A stretch of DNA of 64,000 nucleotides from Paragordius varius (taxonomy: Eukaryota; Nematomorpha). The notes under the pieces are model-generated. The model saw only the letters and a list, made by a program, of their open reading frames with translations. It searched no databases and was not told where the DNA came from. Of this stretch, positions 45,901-55,600 are shown piece by piece. The stretch covers positions 14,322,001 through 14,386,000 of the forward strand of contig OZ176050.1 in the NCBI GenBank assembly GCA_964247055.1. Reading direction: 5' to 3'. Each line of letters opens with the position of its first letter. Positions within the stretch are counted from its first letter, which is position 1. The position numbers and the translations under genes are program-made.

Positions 45901-48152
45901 TAAATTTATTGTAAATGCTATATTGTATTGTAAGATTTTAATCATATTTGTATTAATTTATATTCAAATAAATATCTTGAAACCTAATACAACTTTTTTT
46001 TGTTATACTAACACATTCTTAGTGTCATTTTACACATGTGTGGTTACACCGAATAAATCGATCAAATATTAAAATAATAATTATATATGCAATTATAATT
46101 CAGCTAAAATTGTAAAAATTTATTATAATATTTCGATTATTACTACAAGTGATTTTTGTCAAACGTATTTTCATATATAATAATACAATCACACTTCAGC
46201 GTAAACAATATCCAATAATTAAAATAATATAATTACAATTTTTTACTGTAAATTGTAAAATTTGTATAAAACAGTGATGTTGAGGAAAGAAGATTGGAAC
46301 AAAGGTATGATGAGTTGAAGGCCGATTTACAAGCAATTATGCACATTCCTGGTAACATAAATTTATTCATTTTATTAATATAAAAAGTATATCAGTATTG
46401 ATTTTTTAAAAGTTAGTGATATAAGTAAATAATTTTGTAAGTTTTATACATTTTATCAACGGACATAATTTGTATCGGGAGAATTATTATAATTTAATAA
46501 TAACGATATCTAAATTAAAGCGTTTTCATCACTCAAAAATTTTAATTTTTGTAAATTATTATATAGATATGAGTATTAAAACTTTTTATTTATAACGAAT
46601 GCCATGGGAATTAATTTTTAGCCATGGCCGTGTAAATTTAACGGGATATATACATTAAATTCTAATCTAAATTTTATATTAATTCTTTTTTGACTAATGA
46701 TTATGTGTTAATCAATTTATTTTTAAGACTATGGAAAAACAGACGTTCACCTTTTCAATCTAATGAATGAAATTAATAATTATTTAATACTTTTTTATGA
46801 TAAAAACCAAAAGATAGGAATTAAACTGTAAGACATAATTATTAGAGTTTATCTCGAAATTAATGCATCCAATGCTTATATATGAGCAAAATTTGATGAT
46901 AGAGAATGGATAATTACTACCTAGCTATAACATTTTAATTGCTAATACATTTTCGATAAAATCTGCCCGAAAAAAAATCGATTTCCATTTATTGATGCAG
47001 TTTTGTTTTATTTCCATTTATAAAACGTTTTTTTAATTAATAATATATTTCAATAACGAAATAACTCTATTTGATAATTTTTATTTTCGAATTGAGTTTT
47101 ACGAGATTTTTCATGTGTTAAATCAAAAAAAGTTTTATTCCTATATTTTATTGCATAGAAAATGAAAAAACTTCCGAGATTTTAGCCAAGGAACATGCAT
47201 TAATGGATCAACTTGTTGAAGTTGTTGATTTAAGGGATAAACTGGTGCAATTACATGAGGATTCTGGGGACTCGCTTATGTATGGGGATATTAAATATTT
47301 TCTAATCAATTTTTTAAAAGGGTTACTTAAATATTTCATATAATTTACAGTAAAAATAAACTTTTATTTTTTTTCTAATTTATTATATATAATGGAGTAT
47401 TTTACAATCATATATCTCCCCATATTTAACTACTCAGTTTTTTATTTTTTATAAAATAAAGATTTAAAATTATGTTGTTAACACAAAAAAGTCACATTTA
47501 GTCTTTTAGTTTTTACATTTTGTCTTTTATCATTTCTAGCAATAAACGGTCCATTAACTTTTCCGACATTCCTGGCCACACCGGCAGCAATACACTAAAC
47601 AATGGTGTGACAACATTCATGAAATCTTCCAAAAATATGTTTTACAACAGTCTTCCGCGCCCCTTAGCTAAACGGATCGGTGAACAAATCTTATCATCAT
47701 CTATATTACAATATCCTCGGGGTTCAATTTTATCCCAAAACAACGGCAAGCATACTTCTTGTACTAATGTAGACGAAAAAAAGCAAAATTCAAGGCTAAA
47801 TGAAAATTCTACAACAACTGTTTCCCATAATAATGAACAAACGTTTGGAACCAACATTGCCCAATTACTCCAGGATTTACAGAATGATTCAACCGACTTA
47901 CCTCAAAGTTTAAACTGGCAAAATGACAGCTCTTCTACTACTACTCAAAAAGACTTTAAAAACCACCAAAACCAACCATATTTAACATCTCAAAGGGGGA
48001 GTCGACCTTCGATTACACCAAATCATTTTAATATGTTGAGCGGAGATACGAAAGAAACTGAAAATTCATTTAGCCTGGGGAATGGTGGGACAACAACGCT
48101 ACCCGCTAATTTAACCAACTTTTTTAAGCGTGGACTTGAAGGATTTATATGA
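29562..48152 (+). CDS. ehbp1: EH domain-binding protein 1 orthologue
   Basis: Adaptor linking membrane, Rab GTPases, EHD proteins and actin in endocytic recycling. Nineteen exons: 29562-29662, 29688-29745, 29829-29981, 30873-31126, 32118-32512, 33679-33882, 35402-35866, 37220-37649, 37740-37788, 38721-38913, 39386-39748, 40411-40577, 41083-41368, 42946-43548, 43947-44606, 45392-45455, 46275-46351, 47159-47279, 47540-48152; about 1,751 residues. The NT-C2 domain (1-188) starts MSIWKKMNRSGSKAVKFKF and has VIHWPVPEITEFEVTLFRD. An NPF motif (NNPFDSH) is in exon 5. The CH domain (exons 8-10) has MLQWCANLL, DIFRDGRIFASL and IGIPALLEPTDLL, plus a long insert. Exon 13 has PREQELKLKAARLIQEARS, as in EHBP1. 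The bMERB second half (exons 16-18) has RRLEQRYDELKADLQAIM and LMDQLVEVVDLRDKLVQL. No C-terminal CaaX box (ends GLEGFI). The exon 13/14 junction is the least certain: a stronger donor at 41436 gives the wrong phase. Confidence 0.92.
29663..29687 (+). other. 25-nt intron of EHBP1
   Basis: Runs from GTATAA to TTTCTAG. Reading through it gives a stop; removing it joins VLEYESK to VPDKVCLIW, which matches EHBP1 around its KKWQPDK region. It is the shortest intron in the window. Confidence 0.8.
30419..30736. mobile_element. M1-family MITE
   Basis: 'caaaaattgaaattatacgg' left and 'tttaatttcatgttttactg' right, in EHBP1 intron 3. Confidence 0.75.
30766..30795. repeat. (AT)n microsatellite
   Basis: AT run in EHBP1 intron 3, about 80 bases before exon 4. 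Confidence 0.95.
31241..31551. mobile_element. M1-family MITE
   Basis: Ends 'actgtaaaaattgaagtta' and 'ataatttcaattcttactg', in EHBP1 intron 4. The arms are still close matches. Confidence 0.8.
31825..32096. mobile_element. M2-family fold-back MITE
   Basis: 'accctTGAACAATTCAAATT' on the left and 'gttcgagggtgaatttaaag' on the right, with the central 'ttcgggctta...ataactcatta'. Its right end is about 21 bases before EHBP1 exon 5. Confidence 0.75.
32759..33034. mobile_element. M2-family fold-back MITE
   Basis: 'tataccatttacaggtcc' and 'gaactgtaaatggcatata' are inverted ends; the centre carries 'agctgcccgaaaacacata' in reverse orientation to the copy at 6178. EHBP1 intron 5. Confidence 0.75.
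33430..33500. mobile_element. M3 MITE fragment
   Basis: 'atatagggtatttaaatacc' followed by 'ccagactttatttag' and 'gaaaacagaaac' match one M3 end. No second end seen. EHBP1 intron 5. Confidence 0.5.
33898..34507. mobile_element. M1 MITE split by a second M1 MITE
   Basis: The outer element starts near 33898 ('tcgaaattatacggacaaaa') and ends at 34507 ('ataattccaatttttactg'). Its middle is interrupted at a TA by the copy at 34054-34368. EHBP1 intron 6. Confidence 0.75.
34054..34368. mobile_element. M1 MITE, nested
   Basis: 'CAGTAAAAACTAAAATTATA' to 'ataatttcaatttttactg', flanked by TA on both sides inside the older M1 copy. Confidence 0.82.
34627..34655. repeat. (AT)n microsatellite
   Basis: AT run in EHBP1 intron 6. 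Confidence 0.95.
35056..35350. mobile_element. M1-family MITE
   Basis: 'tagtaaaaattgaagttata' and 'gtataatttcaatttttt' arms, followed directly by a TA microsatellite and EHBP1 exon 7. Confidence 0.78.
35362..35390. repeat. (TA)n microsatellite before exon 7
   Basis: TA run ending 11 bases before the EHBP1 exon 7 acceptor. Confidence 0.95.
35881..35899. repeat. (AT)n microsatellite after exon 7
   Basis: AT run 14 bases downstream of the exon 7 donor, so exon 7 is bracketed by AT arrays. Confidence 0.9.
36050..36340. mobile_element. M1-family MITE
   Basis: Diverged arms 'caatcaaaattgaatatata' and 'gcataatttcagtttttac', EHBP1 intron 7. Confidence 0.7.
36764..37062. mobile_element. M2-family fold-back MITE
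   Basis: 'tataccatttacaattcg' and 'gaatttgaattgtaaatat' ends, central 'tgggcagctaatataactca'. Near the right end, the unit 'ttgttcaaggagggtgaatt' occurs twice in tandem. EHBP1 intron 7. Confidence 0.8.
37803..37829. repeat. (AT)n microsatellite
   Basis: AT run 15 bases past the EHBP1 exon 9 donor, followed by a short M2 end fragment (37830-37870, 'tataccatttgcacctttga'). Confidence 0.9.
38011..38302. mobile_element. M2-family fold-back MITE
   Basis: 'tataccatttctaaaatcac' and 'attcgaattgtaaatggta' ends with the central 'agctgcccgaaaagacat'. EHBP1 intron 9. Confidence 0.78.
38617..38635. repeat. (AT)n microsatellite
   Basis: AT run in EHBP1 intron 9. Confidence 0.9.
38970..39265. mobile_element. 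M2-family fold-back MITE
   Basis: 'tataccttttacagttcaaa' and 'gaattgtaaatggtatat' ends; several 'aacaatt(c)aaa' subterminal repeats. It fills most of EHBP1 intron 10. Confidence 0.8.
39266..39372 (+). mobile_element. M1 MITE, right half only
   Basis: 'aaaaagtatagtgttgtctt' through 'atgtccgtataatttcgac'. It ends 13 bases before the EHBP1 exon 11 acceptor. Confidence 0.75.
39766..40032. mobile_element. M1-family MITE with internal AT array
   Basis: Starts 17 bases after the EHBP1 exon 11 donor with 'aattaaattatacggatata' and ends 'gtccgtataattttaaattt'. The centre is a long AT run (39894-39929). Confidence 0.78.
39894..39929. repeat. (AT)n microsatellite
   Basis: The longest AT array in the window, inside the M1 element of EHBP1 intron 11. 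Confidence 0.95.
40325..40404 (+). mobile_element. M1 MITE, right half only
   Basis: 'aaaaagtatggttgttgtaa' and 'tttatccatagtataatta' arms, ending about 6 bases before the EHBP1 exon 12 acceptor. Confidence 0.72.
40578..41082. other. EHBP1 intron 12, no repeat recognised
   Basis: AT-rich intron without a recognised MITE, unlike its neighbours. Confidence 0.5.
41640..42600 (-). pseudogene. Broken mariner transposase
   Basis: Tc1/mariner DNA transposon read right to left in EHBP1 intron 13. Fragments in family order are: a helix-turn-helix region near 42440 (YGEHALSIHTSERVW); IGKWVLQSLNERQRKIAK near 42250, as in mariner GKWVPHEL..R; HRFGKKTMLSFWYQSNMVH near 42050; and KWLDEWFAAKD near 41720 at the C-terminal end. 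Many stops and shifts break it, for example a stop right after KIAK. The TIRs could not be fixed. Confidence 0.8.
42946..43548 (+). other. EHBP1 exon 14 (asparagine-rich linker)
   Basis: Long low-complexity exon with AAT runs (43363-43387) in the unstructured linker between the CH domain and bMERB. The acceptor could be at 42946 or 42949; both keep the same phase. Listed separately because its join to exon 13 is uncertain. Confidence 0.6.
44933..45102. mobile_element. M5 hairpin MITE (170 bp)
   Basis: TA-flanked. 'CAGTAGCGTATGGCATAAAA' is mirrored by 'ttttatgccatactctactg', and the 'ttagtccataaaagaataaa' block also pairs. Only a short centre (ggggatattatggagatg) is unpaired. EHBP1 intron 15. 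Confidence 0.9.
45456..46274. other. EHBP1 intron 16, searched for missing bMERB exon
   Basis: This is where the first bMERB helices would be expected. No open stretch matching the family W-F-x-L-V-x-x-K-N-x-L pattern was found between splice sites. Confidence 0.5.
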
Positions 48153-48236
48153 TGATTTCTTTTGATTTTTAAATGTAAATAGATTAATTAATAATCTTAG
48201 CTTTACGCAATACTTAAATTCTTGTTATTCTCTATA

Positions 48237-48242
48237 AATAAA
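48237..48242 (+). promoter_or_regulatory. EHBP1 polyadenylation signal
   Basis: AATAAA about 85 bases past the EHBP1 stop, in 'ctataaataaaacg'. Confidence 0.55.
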
Positions 48243-48427
48243 ACGCTTCTATAATGATGTACAGCAAATTATATGTATTTTTTTTACTTAGATGGAATAG
48301 TCTTTTCATGTATTTTATACATTTAAGCAAATATGTATGTCGCTATTTTATGTAGAAAGTCTAGTATTTTATATATTTTTATGCTACCAATCAGCTTATT
48401 TGATAAAAATGTAATATGTATTTTGAT

Positions 48428-48446
48428 TATATATATATATATATAT
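48428..48446. repeat. (AT)n microsatellite
   Basis: AT run in the EHBP1 3' flank. Confidence 0.9.
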
Positions 48447-49029
48447 GTATAACCCTATCCCTGTATTATAATATATATTTCAGCCTATTTATATCTTCAA
48501 TAAATTTAATATTTAACATAAATTGGATGAATGGTTGGCTAATTATGAATATCCGAAAATATGATGAGACCCCAGATCTTGAAATTCAATATGAAATTTG
48601 TTTTGCGCTTAATATAGAGCTTATGATATATTTAAATAATATTTTTTAGAATGAAGCATCAACCTTGCACAGAAATATATATTTTGCAAAAAGTGCACAG
48701 ATTTTGCCATTTAATATGGGCATTTACCAAATAAGTGATTTAAACTATCCTAACAACTTGTAACAAAACTAAAATCACCATAAAAATTCTCATACATTTT
48801 TTATTTGAATTTATTTATTATTATCAAGATATTTTTATAACAGCCCCATTTTAAACACTGTTGGTTAAGTCGCCAATTATATTAACGAGAGAAAAAATTT
48901 TTAATATTGGACAAGAATACGGAACCTGATCCAAATTATTTCAATATAATATCTAGCAGGGTTTAGTATACTTTTGAAAGAAAATCAATTATGTATTTTA
49001 TTCAAATCATCTACATCGGATTCTACATA
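48447..49029. other. EHBP1 3' flank, gene-free
   Basis: AT-rich; the open frame at 48416-48649 shows no family match or splice context. Confidence 0.4.
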
Positions 49030-50000
49030 TTTTTCCCATATATAAGGTAATATATGAATGCCCAGCCAGAAAACTTGTCTTTTGCGGAAAACAACGTCTA
49101 CAAAAATTTTGAAGTATGGATCTGATAGGGTGTGCCTTGTCCCATTAATGCGAAGTCGTTAGTCACACGGGGTCGGTAAGGCGAAGTGAGCGAAAGCGAG
49201 AAAATTTCACATTTCTAGTTTTGTTGTGTGAAACAAAGCATTGTCATATAGCAATATCTTTTTGCCATCTCCTCTAGCCGAATTCAGTCATCTTTCAATA
49301 AAACATTATTAATCATTTGTTGGCATTAGACGGTTTCACCGAGTTAGAAAAGTTAATTTTACACATTCCGCCATAATTTCACCTGATTAGAGTACGGTTT
49401 TTTTTCGGAAACGATATGGCTTTGGTGTTTATGGAATAATGACTTGGCAAGGTGAAAGCTCCGATCGTTTGGCTTTGGATGCAAAACAATGCCATTACTA
49501 ATCATCCGGCATCCCAAACCATAATTCATATCTTTTCGTAACGTTGAAGTAGGATTAAGAAGCCACTTTGCGATTACTATTTGACGTTCATTCCAACTGT
49601 ATAGGACCTTTATACCCAGTTTATTGGTCGTTTCCATTGCTCTAGACTAGATAATTATTGATTATTTTTTGTAATACATGTAATGCTTTTATCAATCGTT
49701 GTTAGTAGGGTCATTATTCAATCGCTTTTGCACGTTAGCGTCTTGACGCTTGGGTGTTCTAAATCGCCTACTTCTTTAAGATGAAATCACATTTTTTAAA
49801 AATATAAAATCATGTTTCACATGTGTTAATCCATAGAGCGTATATCTCCATATGTTTGTGCCAACAATAACTTTCAACAACCTTTTGCTTCTGATTCTTT
49901 TTCAGGTATTAAATTCGAGATTACTGAATGATAAAAATAAGGCGCTAGTTTTAGGCGAACTCAAATTTTCGGTTTGTAGTTTAATGTTAGATGAACAAAA
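49030..50000 (-). pseudogene. Broken mariner transposase, second copy
   Basis: Same family and orientation as 41640-42600. Readable pieces include NKLGIKVLYSWNERQIVIAK (49610 down), RMISNGIVLHPKPNDRSFHLA and LAKSLFHKHQSHIV, as in mariner (P)AKS.PK...GKK. Shared flanking text such as 'ggtaatatatgaatgcc' (near 41668 and 49046) helps line up the two copies. Also multiply broken. Confidence 0.75.
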
Positions 50001-50613
50001 AAAGGTATGTATTAATTCATAGTGTAGTCTTTGCTGAGCCTTCTCTTATATAAACCGTTCATAACTTGTGACCACATCTGTATGGTCAGTAAGCAGAATC
50101 AGACACCTAAAATTCATCATATTAAAACCATCAAAAAAGCCAATACGTCTGATAAAATGTATTTTAAATGCTTGTGCCGTTTTTATTATTTATTATTAAT
50201 TTTGAAAAGTATAATCGTTATAAAAAACATGGCTAACTTTTATCTAAAAATAACTGCCTATACATCGACCATCTCTATGTCAGTTGCAATATCTAACATA
50301 TTAAAAATTCTTAAGTAGTTAATGTATAATCTTCGGTCAATAGTTTAGAAAGGGAATTGTTTAATAATTTATGATATTTAAGATTTAAAATTATTTATAC
50401 TTGTGAACAGTCTCTAATTTTAGTCTGTGCATGTAAAAAAAAGTAATTTTTGAATTAGACATCGATGATAGAGTAGCCTTTATATTAAAAATTCTAATTC
50501 TAGAAAGCATATCATACTTAATATAATGTAGCAAGATAGGCTTCAACCATATTTTTAAAATTTCATTTTTTTGTGTATAAAACTCTCCATCAAAATGTTT
50601 ATGATAACAAATA
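50001..50613. other. Upstream flank of the orphan secreted gene
   Basis: AT-rich. Open frames here (50031-50318 and 50391-50624) lack family or splice support. The promoter of the gene at 50614 probably lies here. Confidence 0.4.
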
Positions 50614-51750
50614 ATGCGACGCAAAATATCTCCCTATATATTAATACTTTTAATTTTATTCAATGCTAATATCGAATCAACCAATACTTTAGCTTCAGTT
50701 AAAAATCAAAGCGAACAAATGCAAAATTTTGATATGCAAAAATCAGATGATGATGGCGACAATTTCTTAGGACAACATATCAGAGCTAATATTGAACCGT
50801 ATCATTACCCAAAATTTTTACAGAAAATAAATACGTTTTTGATATCTCAGTTGTTCAATAATAAACCAAACAATAATGATACTGTCAGCAAAGCACTTGA
50901 TAAAAATGATTCCAAGAGTTATACAGTGGATAAAAATGATTATATTTCTGACCTGGCATCATATTATTTGGACAAATTGGCTTTAGAAAGCGACTTGAAT
51001 CAAAAACTATCGCGTGAGGAACAGCTGAAATATTTGCAAATGGTTCATGAAATAATGAAACAACATTTATTGGGTTGGGGTTCACTAACTAATAATTCGT
51101 TTGGGTTAAAAGAAGGAAAAGGCAATGACTCTAAGAAACAAAATTATCCTGAACAGTTGATTTTGGTAGAAACCATGAATGATTTTTTGAAAGTGGCCGC
51201 CAATAACTCCACAAATAATATAACGAATGGGAATACTTCCGTTTATTTGAATCCGCAAATGTTACACAAAATGGTAAAGCAACATGCGATGAAAATTAAT
51301 AATGATAAAAATCAGTCGTCATTAAGCTTGAATAATAGCACAAATTCTACAGTAGTGTCTATGTCATCTATTATTGAACAAACTTTGCCGCCTTGGATTG
51401 TACCAGAACACTTTCTTACTAAAGGGTTGTCACCCCTGAACTCTGAGCTGAGTAGCTCTATAATAAATATTATCCAAAGCAAAATGACAGTTGCCCAATC
51501 GAAATTAGATCAGTCAGATATTCCTGCTGTAAATATTTCTAAACTATCCAACATTAGTATGGTTTTTATAAATTCTACTATTCCTAATAAAATTGGTCAG
51601 AATATAACTAGCGACGTTAATAAAAGTTTGCACACCACCCTACTTAGTGCAAAAAAGGACATCGAATTAACAGCAAACGTTTTAATCGGCAATAAAACAA
51701 CAAACTCTGCAAAAAGTAACATAATATTAGTAGATATAATAACAAATTAG
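50614..51750 (+). CDS. Orphan secreted N-glycosylated protein
   Basis: Not recognised. A single open frame of 378 residues starts at ATG with a clear signal peptide (RRKISPYILILLILFNA), so it should enter the secretory pathway. The mature chain has no cysteine. It is rich in Asn, Ser, Lys and Leu, with about 17 N-x-S/T sequons clustered in the second half (such as NNSTNNITNGNTS and NNSTNST). A more ordered, possibly helical part is LSREEQLKYLQMVHEIMKQHLLGWG (about residues 130-155). No second membrane span or GPI signal is evident. No intron is needed to read it, unlike every other host gene here. It lies between EHBP1 and the convergent Otx gene. AATAAA follows at 51795. It could also be part of a longer, still unseen transcript. 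Confidence 0.65.
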   Translation: MRRKISPYILILLILFNANIESTNTLASVKNQSEQMQNFDMQKSDDDGDNFLGQHIRANIEPYHYPKFLQKINTFLISQLFNNKPNNNDTVSKALDKNDSKSYTVDKNDYISDLASYYLDKLALESDLNQKLSREEQLKYLQMVHEIMKQHLLGWGSLTNNSFGLKEGKGNDSKKQNYPEQLILVETMNDFLKVAANNSTNNITNGNTSVYLNPQMLHKMVKQHAMKINNDKNQSSLSLNNSTNSTVVSMSSIIEQTLPPWIVPEHFLTKGLSPLNSELSSSIINIIQSKMTVAQSKLDQSDIPAVNISKLSNISMVFINSTIPNKIGQNITSDVNKSLHTTLLSAKKDIELTANVLIGNKTTNSAKSNIILVDIITN

Positions 51751-51794
51751 TTTTTATACTCAAGTTTTTATGAATTACTTGGACTTGAATAGGG

Positions 51795-51800
51795 AATAAA
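51795..51800 (+). promoter_or_regulatory. Polyadenylation signal of the orphan gene
   Basis: AATAAA 45 bases after the stop, in 'agggaataaatagtg'. Confidence 0.55.
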
Positions 51801-52640
51801 TAGTGAGTCTTATTAGTATTTTTTTTAGAACAGTTATATTTTGATGGCAGAAACCATCATACATTATAAAAATAGTTGATTCGATTATTTTACCTGTTTA
51901 AAATCGTTATGAATGAGCTGACCGGTGCTTGTCCATTCATTGTCCAAATTAGGATTACACGATATTTAAATCCATATTTAGTTTTATTTATTTTGTTAAA
52001 CGCGAAACACATATAAACATCGACTTGTCGTATTCAGTCAAGAGATACTAATCTAAAACATTTGACAATTTTGGCCATTGATGAAAGATTATTATTAAGT
52101 TTTTTTAGAAAGAAACCAATCTTTCTATCCAATATAATTTATTTCTTTATGCATTTTATATATGGAATCTAGATTTAATCAATACAACATTGAATCAACC
52201 CCCATATACTAATCAAACAGTTAAACCAGTTAACACAACTCTCAAACAAGCAAACAATTTTGAAAATCAAAAGCTTAGATTCCATTTTGCTTTTTTAAAT
52301 TTTTTACATTAACCAAAAAAGCAAATGGGTCCTTCATGTATGTAATGAGCATATTTATTGATATTTTGGTTGATTATTTTGGCATCAATTATTTACTTCA
52401 ATACACAAAAAATAAAGCGCCATAATTATTTACAAATTATATGTAGGAATGAATATATAACATGTAATTTTTTGTTTAAAATGTAATTGTAATGTAATTG
52501 TAAAGTAAATGGAATGATCATGAGTATTCTTGTGATATAAAAAATCTAAATAAAAAGATAAAAGAATGGAATTTAATTTAAAAGTAAGTAGACTTAAGCA
52601 CACAATTCTAATCAATTTCAAAAAAGAACCATCCAATTAA
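51801..52640. other. Convergent 3' flanks of orphan gene and Otx
   Basis: No repeat or exon recognised. TTTATT near 52350 reads AATAAA on the minus strand, about 290 bases past the Otx stop. Confidence 0.45.
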
Positions 52641-55600
52641 TTAATTATCGGTATCCTTGTAACTATCGGGTGAATTAGAAACGGACGGCGGTGTTACCAT
52701 ACCTTCATTCCGACCATATGGATGTTGATTGAGTTTTTGAGTTGGTGCACTGTTAAACATAGCTGAGTGCTTATTATCGTTGCAGGATGGATCCATTAAC
52801 ATACCTCTATTCATAGCAACATGCAAGGAGTTTGTTTCATCCTCATGATAAAACGATTTGGAAAACTTTGAAGTGTTTTGCTGATGTGCGAGTATGCTAC
52901 CATTCAACTCTTCACGACTATGTACCGATTCAGTTGGTGTCAGAAAGTGTGTTGGTTGTTGGTGAAGACTCGCATTGGACGATGTAACCTCAGACACTTT
53001 TTTATTAACTCCTGTAGTCATATTGTTGTTACTATTGTATGGAAAAATATTCAACGATCCACTCAACTGATGATGAGCCGGTACCATACAAGATTGCGAA
53101 ACGAATACGGACATTCTTGTAGGATATGAACTATTGTTGGCCATAAGTTCTGTAACATTGTTGGTTTCGTAAGAGCCTTTGGTTGCGTTATTTTCAAAGC
53201 TGGTTGAAATTATAGGATACATATCACATTTTGAAGAAGCGATCCCTTGCACATAATTGTTTTGATTATTCTTTCCAACAACCTCTTGTTGAACATTATT
53301 TCTCTCCTCGCCCTGTATATGATTTGGGGTTAAGCCAGTGTTTGTATTGTTGTTTACCGCCAAGGCGTCATCAATATTGATACGGCTATAACTGTGTTGA
53401 TAGGTGGGATTACCACCATTGTAATGATGTGGCTGATGTGATTGATAAAAGTTTGCATTTTCGCCCCCAAAAAAGAATGGATGGTTATACGGGTAACTAG
53501 CATGACCTGCAGCTCCGTGTGTCGCATTAAAATGTTGTGCTAGATATTTGTAGTGTTGCGTGTAATCATTCAAATCTTTACTGGCATAATAGTAGGGGCC
53601 GTAGAACGCACCTGGGTCTTCCGATGATTCTCTACCTGGCTGTCCATAATAGTTTAGAGCTACAGTGGGGTAAGGATGGATATTGTAAGCAGAAGGGTTG
53701 TTATTTCCAATTTGCTGGTTAAGGGCATTGTTTTGAAACATGGCTAAATTTGTATCATCTCTTGCTTGATCTCCCTTCTCACCATCCTCCTCCATTCTAG
53801 AAAAAAGAATTGCAGCAGCTGAATACATGTTATCTCTATCACCTTTGTTATTCATACCAGCAATTTCTTTGCCATCAGTTTGTATTGTCATCTCGTTATT
53901 ATCTCTAAAGTGTTGGCTCATTGTTGAAGGTTTATTCGAATGATGAGGAGTTGAATTATTTGTATTGTCCCTTTTTGTCGCGCTGTTTTCATTTTTGGCA
54001 GCGTGAGGTGAAATATTACTTTTTGCATTGCTGTAAGGCTGTGTTGTGCGTTCGCTGCTTAATTGATGTTTGCCTTTCCCGTTGTTCCCATTGGCACCAT
54101 TGATGTTTGGGTTGAAAAAGGATGTCAGATATTCTTTTTGCCTTTCAACATTCACAGCGTTCATATAGGCACTCGCATTATTGTTTTGGAATGGTGAGGA
54201 GTGAGGTGAACCGTCATCGTTCCCATATAATTGGGTGTGGTTAGGCTTATTATTCGTACAGTTTGAGTTTACGTAATCGTTGGAGTTTGGTCTACCGCTC
54301 AAGCAAACTGAAGAGTCATTGTGTGGTTGATGTATTACGTGTGACATTTGCTGTCCACTTGATTGACTACTTTGCCGACATTTTGCTCGACGATTTTTGA
54401 ACCATACCTAATTACCGTTATATAACATATAATATATACGTTTAGTATTAACAGTTATAAAATCTATACGAAATCGATATGTGAAAACCTCAAGTCAAAT
54501 ATTTAAATCGTACTGATGAGAGCTAACAAGCACGAAACTAGTCTGCGATTACTATTGACGAAAGGGTTTCACATATTGCTATAATTTCTGTTAATAATCT
54601 TTCTATTAATTTTTTATTTAATTTTCGATTATCATTTTATTACTGATTTTACAAATCAAAACATAATCAATCCGTCATTACCATTACAATATACGTATAG
54701 TGTTGTTTAATATCTTTTGCATCAAAGATGTTTGGAGTTTTTATTTTAAGTATGAAAAATTGAGTTCCATAACTTATTTATGCAAAGTTGAGGAAATGGG
54801 GGACCCCTACATATCTCGTTTATTTTGCTCATATACATCATGCTAATATCACATTGGTGCACATTACTATTTTGAATCAAAGCATATTTTCCTTAAAAAA
54901 TTTCTTAAACAATTTTACTTTCAATAATCAAAAAAAGCATTTTGGAAACCTGAACACGTGATTCGGGTAAATTGATTTTGAGTGCGACCTCTTCCCTCAT
55001 AAAGATGTCTGGATATCGAGTTTTCTGAAACAAAGACTCCAAAATATCTAGTTGAGCCCTGGTAAAAGTTGTACGTTCCCTTCTCTGTTTACGCTGACTT
55101 CCAAGACCTGTCGGATATAAATAAATATTATGGTATAATAAAAAATTTATTATTATATATGCAATAATTCAGATTATATAAATTTATTATGATATTTCGA
55201 TTACTACAAGTAATCTTTGTCAAACGTAAAAATAAAATTAAAATATCAACTAAAATTTATAAAGTAAAACTAAAAAAGCATTATGTAATAAAAAATTTAT
55301 CTTACTAAACTATGATGAAACTTATATGTTAAATTAAAATGTCCAGTTAAAATGGTAAATTTAAAAATTAAATTTTAAAGTTTTTTCAGCGGGTATACTA
55401 TATACAGTCATTTATTAAAAAAATCAGCTTAATTTTTTTAATAAATTTTATAAATACAATGCGTAATTCTCTCAATTTTAATATATACAGTCATGTACCC
55501 TTTATTTTATCCAAAATTTATTTTTTTTGTTAAATGGGTATAGTTATTTGGTTGGTAAAGAGTGGAAAAAACAAGAGCTCTATGGTACTAACAATATCAT

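Noticed and set aside
50614-51750. Neuropeptide precursor
   Set aside because: Dibasic sites do not bracket repeated peptides with amidation glycines.
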